Positions 36,520 through 45,925 of a stretch of 64,000 nt of DNA are shown here, one piece after another. Within the stretch, counting starts at the first letter, position 1. Each line of letters begins with the position of its first letter. Under the pieces are notes generated by a model. It was not told the origin of the DNA. It made no database searches and worked only from the letters and a program-made list of their open reading frames with translations. The DNA lies in the NCBI GenBank assembly GCA_043755595.1, contig JAYUSQ010000059.1, positions 43,965 to 107,964 on the forward strand, read 5' to 3'. The stretch is from VFZP01 sp043755595. GTDB taxonomy: Bacteria > Acidobacteriota > Terriglobia > Bryobacterales > Bryobacteraceae. Both the position numbers and the translations under genes were made by a program.

Positions 36520-37034
36520 CGGTCCGGTCCCTCCTTGATTTCGCCTCTCCACTTATCTCCTTCTACCGCCGGAACCTCAATCACGATCGTCAACCCACCG
36601 AGCCTCACGCGATGAACCACGCCCGCTCCGAACACCAACACGCCTCCCACCGGAAGCCGGAAAGTGCCTCGCTCGTCCGAGCCCTCCCAGCGATAATCGG
36701 CCTCCATCGAATGCTCGGAAAAATAAATCTCCGCATGCCCGCGATGCACATGCGTCTCCTGCTCACCCCGCTCATTGCCGAATGAAATCGTGAATCCCCC
36801 GCCGCCCTCGTGACGCCACGCAAACTCTCCAGACTCGCATAACAGGTTCGCCTGATCCGCCGTCGAATGCCGCCACCTGTTCCCGTCCAGCGGCTCCTCT
36901 GGCTTCGCCCGCAACCGCGCCATCATCTCCGCTCCCAACCGCGCCGGAGCCACCACCTTCAAGCTCTGCCGTTCGTTCAATTCAAAATGCCGCCGGACTT
37001 CTTCCAGCGGAATCGCCAATACATGTCGTGTCAC
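36516..37034 (-). CDS. Cupin-like protein
   Basis: A 172-residue soluble protein. The second half shows a cupin-type double-stranded beta pattern: HVHRGHAEIYFSEHSMEA, then GTFRLPVGGVLVFGAGVVHRVRLGGLTIVIEVPA, with the His and Glu residues expected for a metal site. Many such proteins are isomerases or sensors; the role is unknown here. The GTG start at 37034 lies 15 bases from the divergent CBM9-cytochrome gene, so the promoters must overlap. It is followed by an ATGA overlap with the decayed secreted gene. Confidence 0.65.
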   Translation of the reverse strand: MTRHVLAIPLEEVRRHFELNERQSLKVVAPARLGAEMMARLRAKPEEPLDGNRWRHSTADQANLLCESGEFAWRHEGGGGFTISFGNERGEQETHVHRGHAEIYFSEHSMEADYRWEGSDERGTFRLPVGGVLVFGAGVVHRVRLGGLTIVIEVPAVEGDKWRGEIKEGPDR

Positions 37035-37037
37035 TGA

Positions 37038-37043
37038 TATTCT
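37038..37043 (+). promoter_or_regulatory. -10-like element of a probable leaderless promoter
   Basis: TATTCT is followed by six bases and the ATG at 37050. The element lies in the 15-base space between divergent start codons. Confidence 0.4.
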
Positions 37044-37049
37044 TCTTTC

Positions 37050-40000
37050 ATGCGGGCGCTCTCATATCTTCTCCTGGCCGCAGCTTGCGTGTCTGCCGCT
37101 GCCGATGGCCCCGATCGTTACGACGCCCCCCGCGCGGCCGCGCCCATCCGCATCGACGGCAAGCTTGATGACGGCGTCTGGCAATCCGCCCCCTGGACCG
37201 CAGACTTCGTCGATATCGAAGGAGACCGCAAACCCAAGCCTCGGTACCGCACGCGCGCCAAGATCGCCTGGGACGACACGCACCTTTATCTCGCCGCCGA
37301 AATGGAAGAGCCGCACGTGTGGGGCACGCTCACCAAACATGACTCGGTAATTTTTCACGACAACGATTTCGAAGTCTTCCTCGATCCCAACGGCGACACG
37401 CTCGACTACTACGAATTTGAAATCAACGCGCTCAATACCGGTTGGGATCTGTTCCTGAATAAGCCCTACCGCTACGGCGGCAAGGCTGACAACAAGTGGG
37501 AAATTCCTGGCCTCAAGACCGCCGTCCATATCGATGGCACATTGAATGATTCGCGCGATACCGACCTAGGCTGGTCCGTCGAAATTGCGATGCCTTGGTC
37601 CGCGCTCGGGCCGCATCCGCACGTTGGCAAAGAGTGGCGCATCAACTTCTCGCGCGTAGAATGGCAACACCAAATCAAAGCCAGCCAATACGCCAAAGTG
37701 AAGGGGACCAAGGAAGACAACTGGGTCTGGTCGCCGCAAGGCGTTGTCAACATGCACGTCCCGGAGCAGTGGGGCTTCGTTCGATTCGTCGACAAGCTCA
37801 GCTACCAGCGCGACGTCAAGCCGATCGTCGCGCAGCGCTGCGTAGGGTGTCATCAGGGAACAAAAGCCGCGGCTGCGCTCGACCTTGCACGCTTCGAGGT
37901 GTTGCACGGGCTGCTTGCCGACAACCGCCTCTTGGCCGCCATCACTGGCAATCCACCACGAATGCCGAAGGGGCTGCCGCCGCTCAAGACCATTGAGGTA
38001 GACACCATCCGCCGTTGGATTGCCGAAGGCTCGGTGAACGATGGCGCGAAAGAAGAGCAATGGTGGTCGCTCCGTCCGCTCGACGGGCGCGGCTCTGGAA
38101 TCGATGCCTTCATCGCCGCCAAGCGCCACCAGGCGGGACTCGCCGGCAACCCCGAAGCCGACCGCCGCACGTTGATCCGGCGCGTCGCCTACGATCTCAC
38201 CGGCTTGCCGCCCCCGCCGGAAGAAGTGCGAGCGTTCGTCGCGGATCCGTCGCCCAAGGCTTACGATCGACTGGTCGACCGTCTTCTTGCCTCGCCCCGC
38301 TACGGCGAACGCTGGGCTCGTCACTGGCTCGACGTCGCGCACTATGGCGACTCGCACGGCTACGACAAAGACAAGCCGCGCAACAACGCTTGGCCCTATC
38401 GCGATTGGGTGATCAAGGCTCTCAACTCCGACATGCCGTACGCTCGTTTCGTCGAGCAGCAGATCGCCGGCGACGCGCTCTACCCGCGTGATCCGCAAGC
38501 GCTGGTTGCCACGGGCTTCCTCGCGGCGGGCCCATGGGATTTTGTCGGGCACCAGGAATTGAAGGAAGGCACTAGCGACAAAGAACTCACCCGCCTCCTT
38601 GATCGCGACGACATTGTGGCTCAGGTGATGTCTACGTTCACCAGCGCCACCGCGCACTGCGCCCGCTGCCACTACCACAAGTTCGATGCCATTCCGCAGG
38701 AAGATTACTTCCGCCTCCAGACAGTTTTCTCGGGCATCGATCGCGCGGATCGGCCGTTTGACGACGACCCCGATCTCAATGCCAAACGTCAGGCGCTACT
38801 CGCCGAGCGCCGCGCCGCCCAGGTTGCACTGCAACCCTTACTCGACAAGATTGAATTCGCGACGAGTCCGGCGATTGGTGAAATCGACATCCGCATCTCC
38901 GACGCTGGTCTGCTCATCGCTCATATCGGTGAAACCGATCCCGCCGAAAAAAAACGGCTCACCGAGCGCCGTGAAGGGGACCGCAAACGCCGCGCCGAAA
39001 TGGTGGATGAGCTTGTCGGCGCCGAAGCCAAGGCCAAAGTGACGCAACTGCAAGCCGCCGCGAAAGAGATCGACACACGGCTTGCCGCGCTGCCCGCTCC
39101 GCGCTTGGTCTACGGCCCCGCGAACTACTTCGTGCGCGCCGGCAGTTTTCGCCCGTCCCTCGCGCCGCGGCCCATTTCGCTCAAGTCGGCTCGCATGGAG
39201 CCGGGCGCCTTGTCGATGTTAAAGCTGCCGCTCCCGCAATACCAACCCGGCGAAGAAGCCGGCTATCGCGCAGCTTTGGCTAAATGGATGACCGGGCATG
39301 ACAACGTTCTCACGTGGCGATCCATCGTCAACCGCGTCTGGCATTACCACTTCGGCGCCGGCATAGTCGACACCCCGAATGACTCGGACGGCTGGGCGCG
39401 CAGCCGTCGCATCCTGAAATGCTGGACTGGCTCGCCGTCTGGTTCCGCGACGAAGCTCACGGTTCGCTCAAGCGACTGCACCGGCTCATCGTTACCAGCG
39501 CCGCTTATCGCCAGTGTTCCGATGATCGCCCCGATGGTGCCCGCCTCGACGCGCCGAACCGTCTCCTCTGGCGAATGAATCGCGCGCGCCTTGAAGCGGA
39601 AGCCGTGCGCGACTCCGTGCTTCAAACCGCCGGCCAACTGGATCTAACCGAGGGCGGTCCCGCCGTCCGCATGTTCTATTTCAAAGACGACCATTCGCCT
39701 GTCTACGATTACGCGCGCTTTGATCCTGAGTCTCCGGGCGCCCGCCGCCGTTCCATCTATCGCTTCATCGTTCGCAGTGTGCCTGACCCGTTCATGGATC
39801 GTCTCGATTGCCCGGATCCATCCGTCCTCGCACCCAAGCGCAACACGACGCTCACCGCGATTCAAGCGCTTGCTCTGCTCAACAATCCTTTCATGGTCCG
39901 GATGTCGCAGGCCTTCGCCACACGCCTCCAAGGTGAAGCCGCGCCCGTCAGGCGGGCCATTGAGCTGATCTATCAACGCGAAGCCCGCCCCGGCGAACAA

Positions 40001-40090
40001 AAAGAAATGGAGGCGTACGCGGCCCGCCACGGCCTTGCGAATCTATGCCGTCTCCTCTTCAACACCAATGAGTTTCTCTTTGCCGACTAG
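37050..40090 (+). pseudogene. CBM9-like / cytochrome / DUF1549-DUF1553 protein, one frameshift near the C-terminus
   Basis: The gene encodes about 1,013 residues if one frameshift is bridged. After a signal peptide comes a CBM9-like (DOMON) sandwich (RIDGKLDDGVWQSAPW, LGWSVEIAMPWSAL), then a cytochrome site RCVGCH, DUF1549 with LIRRVAYDLTGLPPPPEEV and RWARHWLDVAHYGDS, another haem-like site CARCHYHKFDAIPQEDYF, a coiled-coil insert, and DUF1553 with ALLNNPFMVRMSQAFA. At 39384 one T is missing: the expected ...NDFGR-x-GAQPSHPE is split, and the second frame runs to 40090. Such proteins pair with DUF1501 proteins, as here. Whether the shift is real or an artefact is unclear, so function may be kept. 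Confidence 0.72.
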
Positions 40091-41435
40091 ACGTGACTTA
40101 TTCGGCGGCCTGGCGCTCGCTGCCATGCTAAACGGTCAAACCAGGCCGGCCCGCGCCAAGCGCGTCGTGCAGATTTTTCTCTCTGGCGCCGTCAGTCAGT
40201 GCGACACCTTCGACTACAAGCCGCTGCTCAGTAAGAACGCCGGAAAGCCATGGGACCCAGGCGAGAAAGTCGAGTTATTCCAGAGTAACCCGGGCGTCAC
40301 CATGCCCAGTCCGTGGGGCTGGAAGCGGCACGGGCAAAGCGGTAAGTGGGTCAGCGATCTTTTGCCGGAAATCGGCGGTTGTGTCGACGACATGGCCTTT
40401 GTTCACTCACTTGTCTCTAAGTCGAATATTCACGGCCCCGCCACTTTCCTGCAAGCCACCGGTTTCGTGCTCCCGGGCTTTCCTAGTGCAGGCGCGTGGG
40501 TATCCTACGCGCTCGGTACCTTGAACAAGAACCTGCCGGATTTTGTGGTGCTTCCAGACCCGCGCGGCGTGCCCCCCAACGGGCCGGCCAACTGGGGCGC
40601 CGGATTCCTGCCGGCCGGGCATCAGGGTACCTCGATTCGCGTAGGTGCGGCTGAGCCCGTGCAAGATCTGAATCCGCCCAAAGACTCTTTCATCACCGCC
40701 GGCAGTGACCGCGAAGGGCTTGCCTTGTTAAAGCGGCTCAACCAATCCCATCGCGATTCGCGCGCCGGCGATTCTCGCTTGGATGCCCGCATCGCCTCCT
40801 ACGAAATGGCGGCTCGTCTTCAACTGTCCGCGCCCGAAGTGCTGGAATTGCGCGGTGAATCTGCCGCTACCAGGGCCCTATACGGCTTGGACGATCCCCG
40901 CACGGCCGACATGGGCCTACGCTGCCTGACTGCCCGCCGCTTGCTTGAGCGCGGAGTTCGCTTTGTACAAATCTGGAGCGGAGCCGACAACGGTTTCCCG
41001 CGGCGTAATTGGGACAGCCATGAGAACCTTGCGAAGGATCATGGCGAGTTAGGTTCTTCGGTCGACCGGCCTGTCGCGGCGCTCATTAAAGATCTCAAGT
41101 TGCGCGGCCTGCTGGACGACACGATCGTGCATTGGGCCAGCGAATTCGGCCGTATGCCGTGCAGCCAAGGCTCCAAAGGCCGTGATCACAATCCCTTCGG
41201 TTACACCACGTGGCTAGCGGGTGGAGGCGTACGGAGCGGAGTAAGTTACGGTGCAACCGACGAGTGGTCCTACAAAGCCGTTGACAAACCGGCCAATGGT
41301 TATGATATTCACGCCACGATGCTGCACCTGTTAGGCGTCGACCACACCCGCCTTTCGTTCCGCCACAACGGCATCGACCGTCGCCTGACAGACGTTCATG
41401 GCCACGTTCTGACCGAGTTGCTATCGAGTGGGTAG
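40068..41435 (+). CDS. DUF1501 family secreted protein
   Basis: A 455-residue protein with a twin-arginine signal (TRRDLFGGLALAAML) and the DUF1501 core: QIFLSGAVSQCDTFDYKP, GWKRHGQSGKWVSDLLPE, RLLERGVRFVQIWSG, and the late EFGRMP...GRDHNP motif. It resembles sulfatase/alkaline-phosphatase folds, but no activity is proven. It is coupled with the DUF1549/1553 gene: the ATG at 40068 lies inside the end of that gene, overlapping by 23 bases. The 3' end overlaps the convergent membrane protein gene by 15 bases. Confidence 0.88.
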   Translation: MSFSLPTRRDLFGGLALAAMLNGQTRPARAKRVVQIFLSGAVSQCDTFDYKPLLSKNAGKPWDPGEKVELFQSNPGVTMPSPWGWKRHGQSGKWVSDLLPEIGGCVDDMAFVHSLVSKSNIHGPATFLQATGFVLPGFPSAGAWVSYALGTLNKNLPDFVVLPDPRGVPPNGPANWGAGFLPAGHQGTSIRVGAAEPVQDLNPPKDSFITAGSDREGLALLKRLNQSHRDSRAGDSRLDARIASYEMAARLQLSAPEVLELRGESAATRALYGLDDPRTADMGLRCLTARRLLERGVRFVQIWSGADNGFPRRNWDSHENLAKDHGELGSSVDRPVAALIKDLKLRGLLDDTIVHWASEFGRMPCSQGSKGRDHNPFGYTTWLAGGGVRSGVSYGATDEWSYKAVDKPANGYDIHATMLHLLGVDHTRLSFRHNGIDRRLTDVHGHVLTELLSSG

Positions 41436-43307
41436 CAATTCGCCAAGAGGACCGGCTGACACTTCGGAGTCGAGCCACCTAACCAAAGGTGTCGTTCGTT
41501 GTCCTATCGTGGCTAGGTCGAGCTTCACGAACGTCTCGCGATTCAGCCGGTCAAGTTCGAATTCAAAAACATAGTCGCGTTTGACCATGAGTTCGAATTC
41601 CGGCCCTCGGATACCCCCGGTGCCCGGGTGATCCATCACCAGGCGAAAGCGCCCAGGAGCCGCACCGCGCTCAAGGAAAAATGAATCGGCGTCGGGTAGT
41701 TTTCCGGCAATCAGGAGATTGAATGGCGTCTCCGGCAAATCGTCAAATCGGATTCGAGTTCTAAAACGATGCAAAGGTCGGCCAGTGCGGAGCAGCCAAC
41801 GCGAGCCGTCGAACTCATAGATGCTGTCCGTTTGAATAATTCGGATGCGAGCGCCCGCAACCCGAGGGGGCAAACTCCCACCGTCGCGGTAGTCATAATC
41901 GACCGGCTTCACCCGGTCTCCCCGCAGCCAGCGGTCAATTCGGTAGACAGTGGCATAGTGTCGGTCGCGTGCGTCCTCGTCCACCCAGGGCATTAGCTCG
42001 CGCTGTCCAACCAGCGCCAAAGCCCAGCAAGCATAAACGCTCCAACCCGTCAGAAAAATAGTCACCCATCGCCTGCCCGCCGAGCTCAGCGCAGTCCGTA
42101 AGCCATAGGCGCCGGCTGGTGCGAGTAGCAAGACGAATTCGTGGACGTATCGCTGGTTGATCGCCGCCACCGTGACCACCAACGCCAAGCTCACTAACGG
42201 TGACAAAAGCAGAGCCAGCTTAAGCCGGTCAAGTTTTGACCGCAGGCCGTGCCAGGCCAGCCAAGCCAGCGCCGTCATCATCGGTACTACGCCTACGTGC
42301 CGATCGAGTAAGTCCATTCGCTCCAGGTTCCAGAATGGAGCATTGCGGTAGTCGAGCCATGGAAAGCTCGCGCGGAAACTAGGATACTGAAACAGATACT
42401 CGACAAGAATCTCGAAACCCTTCTTCGGATGAAAAAGAGTGCCATCGATACGGGCTAGCCGTTCCGCGTCGTACTGTACGTGTAACCGGACCGGTAGCGC
42501 GTCCAGATAAGTACCCATTCGCGAGTAGTTCAGCGAGACGAATACACCGGCGGACACCGCTAATAGCAGCAGTGCGAGCACCGAGTCGATCCGTTGGTTT
42601 CGCGGACGGCGGCCTATCCAGACGGATAGCGCCGCTAAGCCCACCGCTAACATCAATCCGGCACCGGTGCTGACTCGGGAAAAAAACGCCAAGCTCGCCA
42701 GCAGGCTCGCGCAAGTCAACCACCAGCCCCCGTGGCGGTTGGTCCATTTGAGTAAGCAGTATATTGAGCCGGTGGCAAAAGCGACTGCCCACGCGATCGC
42801 CTCCACGTAAGTAGTGGGCCAGCCCCACATATAGGGAACTGTAGTTCCAAAAGCCGTCAAGAGTAGGTAACCTGTCGACGTCCAAGAACCCAGCGGATGG
42901 CCCGCTTCAACGAGGATCAATCCGATAATCCCCAAGAAGAACAATTGCGAGAGCCAAACCATGACACGGCTCAGTTTGCCATCGAGGCCGGGTACCAGCC
43001 AAAGCGGAAGCATGCGCAGAACCGCCGGGGTGGGCCCGAAATACACGTAACACTTGCCGTCGCGCACAAAGGCCTCGCCCGAAGCGACGCCACAAGCGAT
43101 GTCGGTGCGGCCGGAAGTCAAGCTTCGCGCCTGCGCCTCATAAACGTTACCGAACGCCATTGGCTTGAACGGATGAAAATCTCCGGAAGTGGCCCACCAG
43201 AGCCCTGCCAACATGATCACTACGGCCGCCAATGCCGCCGCATACCAACTGGTCCGCGACGGCCACCGGTTCCGCTCTCCGTGGCTGTCGATTATTCGGG
43301 TAGCCAT
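41421..43307 (-). CDS. Large membrane protein of GT-C character, paralog 2 of a tandem pair
   Basis: About 628 residues (641 from the upstream ATG at 43346). An N-terminal membrane helix is followed by a periplasmic loop FGNVYEAQARSLTSGRTDI and FVRDGKCYVYFGPTPA, then about ten more membrane helices and a soluble C-terminal beta-rich domain of about 150 residues (YEFDGSRWLLR ... VFEFELDRLN). The loop with acidic residues after the first helix is what GT-C glycosyltransferases use for catalysis, so a lipid-linked sugar transferase is likely, but no named family is recognised. It shares long co-linear matches with 43292-45076 and overlaps it. Confidence 0.6.
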   Translation of the reverse strand: MATRIIDSHGERNRWPSRTSWYAAALAAVVIMLAGLWWATSGDFHPFKPMAFGNVYEAQARSLTSGRTDIACGVASGEAFVRDGKCYVYFGPTPAVLRMLPLWLVPGLDGKLSRVMVWLSQLFFLGIIGLILVEAGHPLGSWTSTGYLLLTAFGTTVPYMWGWPTTYVEAIAWAVAFATGSIYCLLKWTNRHGGWWLTCASLLASLAFFSRVSTGAGLMLAVGLAALSVWIGRRPRNQRIDSVLALLLLAVSAGVFVSLNYSRMGTYLDALPVRLHVQYDAERLARIDGTLFHPKKGFEILVEYLFQYPSFRASFPWLDYRNAPFWNLERMDLLDRHVGVVPMMTALAWLAWHGLRSKLDRLKLALLLSPLVSLALVVTVAAINQRYVHEFVLLLAPAGAYGLRTALSSAGRRWVTIFLTGWSVYACWALALVGQRELMPWVDEDARDRHYATVYRIDRWLRGDRVKPVDYDYRDGGSLPPRVAGARIRIIQTDSIYEFDGSRWLLRTGRPLHRFRTRIRFDDLPETPFNLLIAGKLPDADSFFLERGAAPGRFRLVMDHPGTGGIRGPEFELMVKRDYVFEFELDRLNRETFVKLDLATIGQRTTPLVRWLDSEVSAGPLGELLPTR

Positions 43308-45076
43308 CGACCATGCTGTCCTATCGTCACCTGTGTTTCGGGCCATTCCACTAATCCCGTCTCGCGTTGTCCCACCGGAACACCATCGAGTGTCACCACA
43401 ACTCTCCGGCGCATTCTTTCAAGCTGGAAGTCGAACAGATAATTCCGTTGTGAAGTTAGTTCGAACTCCGTTCCAACTTCGCTCGCCAGCCCGGAGTGGT
43501 CCATCCGGACACGATAACGCCCCGGCGCCGCTCCTGGTTCCAGCGTGAAGGTCTCGGCTTCTCCCGGCTTCCCAATCTCGACCAGCCTCACGGCGGTGTC
43601 CGGCAAGGTGGCGAATCGGAACTGTACGCGGACTTGATGAGCCGGTGGACCGGCGCATCGATTCCATTTAGAGCCGTCAAATTCATAAGTGCTCCCCGTC
43701 TGTGGAAGCCGCACCCGATCTATGCCGTTGGTTTGGCGTCTCGTCCCTCTGTCGATCTCCGCACGTGTGTCGCAATAGCGGTCAAGCGCATCTTGGCTCA
43801 CCCAATACATAACTTCGCGCTGCTCCACCAGAGCCAACGCGCTACAAGCATAGATACTCCAACCGGCCAGGATAAACGTGACCCATCGGCGGCTTCGAGT
43901 TTCCAAAGCCCAAGTCACGCCGTAAGCTCCAGCCGGGGCCAGCAACAGGAGAAATTCATGCACGTATCTTTGAGCGATCGCCGCTACAATAACTAGCAAG
44001 GTGATTCCTGCCAGAGGCGACAGTAACAGCCACAAGACGCTCTTCGCTTTGGCGCTGCGCCAACCGGCCCATGCCAGCCAAAGCAGTGCCGGCATCGTAG
44101 GCAACACTCCGGCGTGTAGGTCGACGAAGTCCATTCCGGTCAGCTTGAGCATGATGCCGGGCTGATATTCGAGCCAAGGAAATCCAGAGCGAAAACGTGG
44201 GAGGTCGAGCAGGTAGTTCAGAAGAATTGCCCAGCCCCTCTCCGGGTGAAGTAAGGTGCCTCCAATGCGTGCTAACCGTTCGGCGTCATATTTGACATGT
44301 AAGTGAATCGGCACCGCATTCAGGTACGTACCCATACGAGCATGGTTCAATGCGACATATAGATAAAAGGACAGACCGAATATCAATCCGGCGAAAATAG
44401 CGGCGCTGCGGCGCTGCGGACGGCGCCGCCAATCGACTAGCACTGCCAGCACGATGGCCAGCATCGGTCCAGTTCCGGTGCTAATCCGAGTGAAGAACGC
44501 CAACATCGCAAAGAGCCCCGCGCCGCCGAGCCACGCCCCTCTACCGCCTTGAGCCCATCTAATTAAGCAGGCCAGCGAGCAAGCACTCAGCGCCACCGCC
44601 CACGACAGTGCCTCTACCCACGTAGTGGGCCAGCCCCACATATTCGGAATCGTCGACCCGAAAGCCGTCAGTAACAAATAGAACGTAGATGTCCATGTGC
44701 CGAATGCGTGGCCCGCGCTAGCTAGGATCAGGCCAATTGCAAACAGAAACGTCAATTGCGCCACCCACACCATTCCGCCGCTTAGTTGACCCGTCCAGCC
44801 CGGTCTCAACCAAAGAACAGGCAGACGAATCAAACCGGGCACTGGTCCAAAATAGATGTAACATTTGCCGTCGCGGACGAAAGCCTCGCCCGTGGCGAGG
44901 TCGCAAGAGATATCGGCGCGGCCCGCCAGCAAAGACTCCGTCTGCGCCTCGTAAACATTTCCGAAGTTCCAGCCCCGCAGTAAATGAAAAGTGCCGGCGG
45001 TTACCCACCATACTCCGGCTATTGCGATTACCATTGCCGCCATTAGGGCACAGAACCAACTGTGAATCGTTCTCAC
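43292..45076 (-). CDS. Large membrane protein of GT-C character, paralog 1 of a tandem pair
   Basis: About 594 residues from the GTG at 45076 (a TTG at 45100 is also possible). The layout is the same as in the downstream paralog: FGNVYEAQTESLLAGRADI, FVRDGKCYIYFGPVPG, WGWPTTWVEALSWAVAL, RMGTYLNAVP.HLHVKYDAERLARI, and a C-terminal beta domain with TYEFDGSKWNR. The strict sharing of these blocks shows a tandem duplication. The start faces the divergent sugar transferase gene 45116-45925 across about 40 bases, so the two are likely co-regulated in glycan transfer. Confidence 0.6.
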   Translation of the reverse strand: MRTIHSWFCALMAAMVIAIAGVWWVTAGTFHLLRGWNFGNVYEAQTESLLAGRADISCDLATGEAFVRDGKCYIYFGPVPGLIRLPVLWLRPGWTGQLSGGMVWVAQLTFLFAIGLILASAGHAFGTWTSTFYLLLTAFGSTIPNMWGWPTTWVEALSWAVALSACSLACLIRWAQGGRGAWLGGAGLFAMLAFFTRISTGTGPMLAIVLAVLVDWRRRPQRRSAAIFAGLIFGLSFYLYVALNHARMGTYLNAVPIHLHVKYDAERLARIGGTLLHPERGWAILLNYLLDLPRFRSGFPWLEYQPGIMLKLTGMDFVDLHAGVLPTMPALLWLAWAGWRSAKAKSVLWLLLSPLAGITLLVIVAAIAQRYVHEFLLLLAPAGAYGVTWALETRSRRWVTFILAGWSIYACSALALVEQREVMYWVSQDALDRYCDTRAEIDRGTRRQTNGIDRVRLPQTGSTYEFDGSKWNRCAGPPAHQVRVQFRFATLPDTAVRLVEIGKPGEAETFTLEPGAAPGRYRVRMDHSGLASEVGTEFELTSQRNYLFDFQLERMRRRVVVTLDGVPVGQRETGLVEWPETQVTIGQHGRWLPE

Positions 45077-45115
45077 GAGAGGAGCCCGATCTGGGTACAA
45101 TCGAATGTTGGAGCG

Positions 45116-45925
45116 ATGTCAACAGCCCCAGCCGCCGACAAAACGCAATTGGTCCGATGCATGAAGAACCGTAAGATAACACTAATTCTGCCGGCATACA
45201 ACGAAGCCAGCCGAATCAAATCGACGGTTGAGCAGGCGTTGGCCTATTTCGACGGCCGCGGCCACCAGTGCGAGATTATCGTCGCCGCGGATGGCAACGA
45301 TGGAACGCGGGAGATAGTGCGCGAAATCGGGTCGCGGCGGCCCGGCGTCATAGCGATTGGCAACGAGTATCGCGGTGGCAAGGGGCGCGGAATCCGGGAA
45401 GCTGTGGCCCTGGCGAAGGGCGAAATCGTCGGTTTTGCCGATGCCGATAACAAGGTTCCCATTGCAGACTACGGGAAGATAGAGAGCGCCCTGGCCGAAG
45501 GCGTGGATGTTGTGATCGGCTCTCGTGGACTGGCCGATTCGCAGATCGAACAGCGGCAATCGTTACATCGTCAACTCGGCGGACAAGCGTTCGGTATTTG
45601 GCTACGCTCAATCACTGGACTTCGCTTGCGGGATACCCAATGCGGCTTTAAATTTTTCCCGGCCGAGGTGGCTCGCGACTTATTCAGCCGCCAAAAGATC
45701 GACGGCTATATGTTCGATGCCGAAATCCTCTACATCGCGCACAAACTTGGATATTCGATCCGCGAAGTCGCAGTGCATTGGCGCGACGACGGCGACAGCC
45801 GCCTTAACCTGATCGGCGGTAACATCCGGAACTTCCGTGATGTCTTGCGGATCCGCAACATGCACGGTCGTTTGAGCGCAAGTTCCAGGGCCGTCCACTC
45901 AGGGATACAGGTCGCCAACGGTTAG
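45116..45925 (+). CDS. Polyprenyl-phosphate hexosyltransferase (ALG5/DPM1-like, GT2 family)
   Basis: A 269-residue GT2 enzyme (254 from the ATG at 45161). It has LILPAYNEASRI, the nucleotide-binding acidic motif FADADNKVP, the IGSRG motif and DTQCGFKFF, which together match dolichyl-phosphate glucose/mannose synthases and bacterial relatives. It would move a sugar from a nucleotide donor to a membrane lipid phosphate, giving the donor used by GT-C enzymes such as those next to it. No membrane helix is seen. GGAG lies very close to the ATG at 45116, and TACAAT at 45096-45101 could be its -10. The 3' end overlaps the convergent membrane protein gene by 27 bases. Confidence 0.82.
   Translation: MSTAPAADKTQLVRCMKNRKITLILPAYNEASRIKSTVEQALAYFDGRGHQCEIIVAADGNDGTREIVREIGSRRPGVIAIGNEYRGGKGRGIREAVALAKGEIVGFADADNKVPIADYGKIESALAEGVDVVIGSRGLADSQIEQRQSLHRQLGGQAFGIWLRSITGLRLRDTQCGFKFFPAEVARDLFSRQKIDGYMFDAEILYIAHKLGYSIREVAVHWRDDGDSRLNLIGGNIRNFRDVLRIRNMHGRLSASSRAVHSGIQVANG

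Noticed and set aside
37566..38678. Antisense open frame of 370 codons under the DUF1549 gene
   Set aside because: Shadow of a high-G+C coding strand; no recognisable protein features.
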